Source of the DNA: Certhia americana
Taxonomy: Eukaryota > Chordata > Aves > Passeriformes > Certhiidae
NCBI GenBank assembly: GCA_018697195.1
Contig: CM031878.1
Location: 33,938,955 to 34,002,954, forward strand
DNA: 64,000 bases
Direction: 5' to 3'
Every line of letters begins with the position of its first letter. Position 1 is the first letter of the stretch. The translations under genes were made by a program, and so were the position numbers. Shown piece by piece: positions 59,901 through 64,000 of the stretch. The notes beneath the pieces are model-generated. The model worked only from the letters and a program-made list of their open reading frames with translations. It searched no databases and was not told the origin of the DNA.

Positions 59901-62900
59901 CAAATGTCATGATCTCTCCTGCTTTAAGAAACCTTTCCTGTCTAGGTTAAAGGAGAAAGTAGAATCCTTACCACTTAATTATGCAACATATGGATACTAT
60001 TACATAGCCATTGCTCAATCCCAAACGGAAGACATTTATGGGAAGCTGTCTGACACCAGCTAACACCAATTGTTCCAGAGAAACAAGGAAGCTTGCATTA
60101 CTCAATTTCGCTTTCATTTGATTGTGACTGAAGCTTAAAGACAATATTCTTCCCTTTCCCTTCTGATGCTGTAATCATGCTTCAAATGGTATGAATGCAA
60201 AAATTTTCGTTGTGTGGGCAGGAAACAGAACATCTAGATGTGGTTATAACGATGAAAGTGTGGATCAGTATGGTTTCTCCATTTCAGCTGCTCAAACAAT
60301 CCTGTGAATTCAGATCAAAACTTTATTAAGATAATTCTGCCAGTCAACATAGACAAGTAATATTTCTGCTGTGAAGCAGGAGTTTTGCATTCTGAAAGCA
60401 AGCTGCTGTCCTAATTTTTATTGTCTTGCATACTGTGGCATTGATTTAAATGTTAACAATGACCACAAATTCCTATTGATCTTAATAAAACCAGGTTGAT
60501 TTCAGAGTTACTGTTCAGCATGGCTAAGTGGAGTCTTGAATACAGGTGCTAAGGCATCATGGACATTGCACGTTGCTTTCCATTTTGTACAATGACATTG
60601 CATGTTAGGATAACAGAAATGGGGAAGTAGGTGATAAAGGATTATCAGTGGTTATTACTCATAAATGAAAGAATTTTGCATGGCAAAAAATGAGTGGTTT
60701 ACATGTTAGTTTTTATTTAACAGTTTTTCCCCTTTTTTCCCACTCATTCAAGGTACATCTAACAAGTCACCTGGGAACTGATTAGTTATTGAATGTTTCT
60801 GTGGGGAGGACTGGATAGGTAATTTTAGAAGTTTAGCCCAATAAAATTAGCAATTTTACAGCTTTTGAAAAAGTTGCTTTATGATTTGGGCTGAAATATG
60901 CATTCTGGGTTGGAGTTTCAAGCAACAGCAGTGGATTGCCTTCTGAACTCACAAGTCTGGACAGTAACCAGTTCATAGGGAAATATGCTGGTAGTCCAGA
61001 TGAAAATTAATCTGAACATCAAGAGGAGAACAGCAGATTTATAACCACTTTTTAAGCAGTAACAATATTTTTTTCCAGTACCTTTTTGCATACTCTTTCA
61101 TCTGAGATGAGTTCAAGAATGATATCAAATATTTTGACTAAAGTGTCACACATACTACTAATATTTTTTAGAACTATTACCAGAAGAATCATGGATTTTA
61201 GTTTTTGCCTCTACTACTTAATTTTGATCTATATAATTTCTAAATTTATCAAAGGCCTTTCTGCTTGCTTCTCATTGTGTTAAGAGGGTGTGGTGGGATT
61301 AGGAATCTCTCCAAGTGCAGAGATACTGCTTGTAAGACATTGAGCATATTTGCATATATATGCATAACTGATCACATTTACTGTTAGATTATTGTGGTGA
61401 CATCTAAGTAGTTGTACTACAGGTAAGAATTTGCAAAGGAAGGGCTCTCTTCTTGTGTTACTTCATGCTTTACAGCTGCTGGAGTGTCCTTTTTATAATA
61501 GATTTGCATATACTTAATTGGTTATTAACATGGTTTTAATTTTAAATATTAAAATGTTTTTAATCTTTTGTCTGTATTTCATTAAATATAGACATTGTGT
61601 TTTTAAAAATTTGTATGTGTTTTTGTACAATGTTGAAACTAACATTGAACAAAGGATGACTGATCAATGTTACTTTTCATAGTTTTGCATCACCAAACAG
61701 TAGCCCAAGTTGCTGTCTTTCTCCAAACAATAGCTACATACCATAAAATTTTTAAGAACTACTTATGCATATGTATTGAGTGATAAATTATATATTGTTT
61801 TATGTTTGAGTTCAATAAGGCACTTCAGTAGCAGAGTGCAGTAGAGAGCTTGTTATAAGAATTGTCAGCAGTCTCTCTCTATGATGTGTTTCCTAATGAA
61901 TAGGTATAAGTCTAATGCTAAAAGGGATAAAGATTGTAAATAAAAGGTAGAAAAATACAAAGGCAGGAGATTTAAAAGTAGTTACTGCTTAGCATTGGCA
62001 AGTGTTCCCTTTGTAAATAGCTTGTGCAGCATTTCCATGTGTTTTATTTCCCAATTAGCTCCTGTTGTCTACAGAACTATAAACACAGATAACTTGAGTT
62101 TATGATTTTTGACTCATAGCTAACAGTGAGGAATAGTTGTTTCAGTGCATGCCACATGCCAACAATGTTTTTGTGCTCTACAAATCACATGTTTGGGAAT
62201 TTTAGTAGAATGAAATACTTTTTGTGGAATTTGGTATATGTTTAAATAGCTTTTGTTCAAGGTTGTCCCTTGAGCAGTAGTTAAGTACTGTACTTCCATA
62301 ATAATTTTCACAGTTCTGAATTTGTTATCTGTAACCTGGTAACAGGGGGACATGACTTGCTGAAAATTAGCTAGCAAGCTAATGAGAAGACAGAGGTTAC
62401 ACCCCTTACCTAAATCCCACTTAAGGTGGATTAGTATTTGGATTGTGAGCCTTACTTCAATGCTATGCAAAGCATAATAAAATTATTTTCTCCAACGTGG
62501 GAAATCCTCTCCATCGCTAGATGCTTTTACCCTATACTTACTTTGAATAAAACAGAGATACTGGCCATTCTGTGTGATATTTATATGTTTGGTCAGTAAG
62601 CGAAACTTTTTGTCAGTGTCACAGTGTCTTGCAGTTAAGTGTATTTTATACCTATTCTGAACCACCCTTGCTCTTTCCACATGTTATTTCTTTAAGTTCT
62701 TGTCTGTCTTCTCTTCCATTTCCCTTTCTTTCTAGGCCACTAATGAAAGTCCATCAGAGCACAGACCTAGACCAGTTGCCTGACCTGTGGGTCAGGTATC
62801 CTATCCATGCTGTCCATAGTCTGTCCATACAGCCTCCTTTGTCTTCTAAACATCCAGCATGTTGTGGTGTTATGGACTGGAGTGTTGTAGAGCTGCCTTT

Positions 62901-62908
62901 TAGAGAGA

Positions 62909-62938
62909 TTTATTTATTTGTTTGTTTGTTTATTTATT
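62909..62938 (+). repeat. (TTTA/TTTG)n microsatellite
   Basis: Tetranucleotide run of TTTA units changing to TTTG and back to TTTA, 30 bp. Likely length-variable. Confidence 0.9.
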
Positions 62939-63018
62939 CATGTATGTCCAGGGAGAGACATATTTCAGAGGCAGAGCAACACCTTGATAAAGCTTGAATA
63001 AGAAGTGTCCAAAAATGA

Positions 63019-63044
63019 GGGGGGGGAAAAAAAAAAAAAAAAAA
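63019..63044 (+). repeat. G8-A18 homopolymer junction
   Basis: Eight G followed directly by eighteen A. No element upstream that would make this a retrotransposon tail. Confidence 0.85.
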
Positions 63045-64000
63045 GTTTATTTTCCAAGCCCTGAGTTCCTCATTTCTTATGCCATTTTTCTTGGTGAATT
63101 CATCCTGTTCTGACACGATTTAGGTCTTGCAGAAAAAAATTCAAGCAGTGACTTATGTAAGTAGGTGCATGTCCAATAGCTGTGATTTTGTAGCCTAAGT
63201 GAGTTGGTGAAAGAGAAATAATTTGTACTTTATAAGAGCTTTTTGGAAAGCTCTCTTTAGGACAACTTGCTACCCATGCATTTTAGTCACAAAAGAGTCA
63301 GTATCTTTGGGAAAGACATAACTTTTAAAAGTCTGTTTTGGCAAGTGGAATTATCCTTGCAGTCAAATTTGAAGTTTTTTACACTATTTAAATGTCTCCA
63401 TCATTTTACTGTGTTGGGGATCATACATTACATGGTTTTGCTTTCTTAACTGTTTAAGAACTAATCTAGATTTTTTTAAAATTTTGGCATACATATCTGA
63501 AGCTATGTGTTTGCAGTTAAAACTTTATTGAATCATACTAGTTTGTTCTAATCTGGTGTTGCTTCCAAGTTGTAACAGCTGGGAAGCATGCAAGCAGTCA
63601 TGTTACTATTCCTAACTAAGATACAGCAATATTAATTTGACCACTAGTTTAATCACTCACTGCTCATAAAGTCAGAAATCCAGTTGTAGCACAGTCACGT
63701 GAGAGGTACAGGGCTTCTGTTTTTAAAAAGCTATTCATCTGCTGTCATCAATATTTAAAATATATTGCTCATTAAAAGCACTCTGCTACAGTATTCACTT
63801 TATTTGTAGGAAATGTTTAAGTTCATAAGGAAACAAAAAGAGGAATGCTAAGTATTACCTCAAGTGCATTATTCTAAGTCCCACTGTCTACATGATAATG
63901 AATTAATTAGTCAGTGTTTTGGAGGCAGTGAAATAAAGTAGGAAAGGAATCTATTTTGCTTGTTGTTTCAGAAATGTATTAGACAGCAGCAGTTCAATGT

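Larger units (their letters stand above)
56966..64000. other. 7 kb without recognised gene, downstream of short isoform
   Basis: Either the intron leading to the PH-domain exons of VPS13A or intergenic DNA. In human the convergent gene after VPS13A is GNA14; no GNA14 exon is seen here. Open frames are short and unlike known proteins. Contains simple repeats (62909-62938, 63019-63044), an A13 tract near 58572, a T16 tract near 58799 and an 11-bp inverted repeat at 58032-58068. Confidence 0.6.

Noticed and set aside
59866..60063. 65-codon + strand frame downstream of VPS13A
   Set aside because: Short, no family features, no splice or promoter context.
62735..62800. An acceptor-like site (ctttctttctag then gccactaatg)
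   Set aside because: The frames after it do not encode the PH-like C-terminus of VPS13A or any protein I know, and no matching donor with coding similarity follows.
1..64000. tRNA, rRNA, CRISPR array, operon or bacterial-type system
   Set aside because: Nothing of the kind seen. The spliced gene, CR1 elements and poly(A) signals show vertebrate nuclear DNA.

Overview
The window is a stretch of vertebrate nuclear DNA carrying one protein-coding gene on the + strand: the 3' two thirds of VPS13A (chorein), a large bridge-like lipid transfer protein. The DNA is AT-rich, genes are split by GT-AG introns, and there are at least seven CR1 LINE copies with typical avian CR1 3' ends plus one LTR-like block of a kind I associate with songbirds. 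This points to a bird, perhaps a passerine. VPS13A lies on the Z chromosome in chicken as far as I know; that this window is Z-linked is inference.

Layout: 1-4921 is intron with two old CR1 fragments. From 4922 to 56450, 45 exons can be read with consistent splice phases; joined they give an uninterrupted frame of 2,262 codons plus a stop. The order of the protein is: an acidic segment with a FFAT-like motif (exon 1), the tail of the beta-rich lipid channel (exons 1-18), an acidic linker (exon 19), the VAB/SHR-BD adaptor-binding domain with six asparagine-centred repeats (exons 20-30), a linker and C-terminal beta region (exons 31-38), and the C-terminal VPS13/ATG2-like helical region with Gly/Ala-rich amphipathic helices (exons 39-44). 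Exon 45 is a short terminal exon with an acidic tail, followed by a 3' UTR with three AATAAA signals, the last at 56935. In human VPS13A a similar short isoform ends in an alternative exon, while the longer isoform uses four further exons for a PH-like domain; I see none of those exons in 56451-64000.

The largest intron (11932-19403) is almost filled by two CR1 elements in tandem, both antisense to VPS13A and both decayed. Other CR1 pieces lie at 1868-2088, 2112-2709, 24482-24602, 36273-36722 and 41592-41950, and an LTR-like block lies at 23891-24427. The rest of the introns and 57-64 kb hold no second gene, tRNA, rRNA or CRISPR that I can support.

I did not find a new biological system. The best leads are a perfect 30-bp hairpin at 6874-6942 in an intron, the acidic-tailed terminal exon with its own poly(A) signals, a tandem splice acceptor at exon 36, a four-tract G-rich run on the minus strand at 48481-48521, and an unexplained open minus-strand frame with a nearby direct repeat at 43496-44649. 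Exon numbers below are counted within this window; residue numbers start at the first whole codon (4924).
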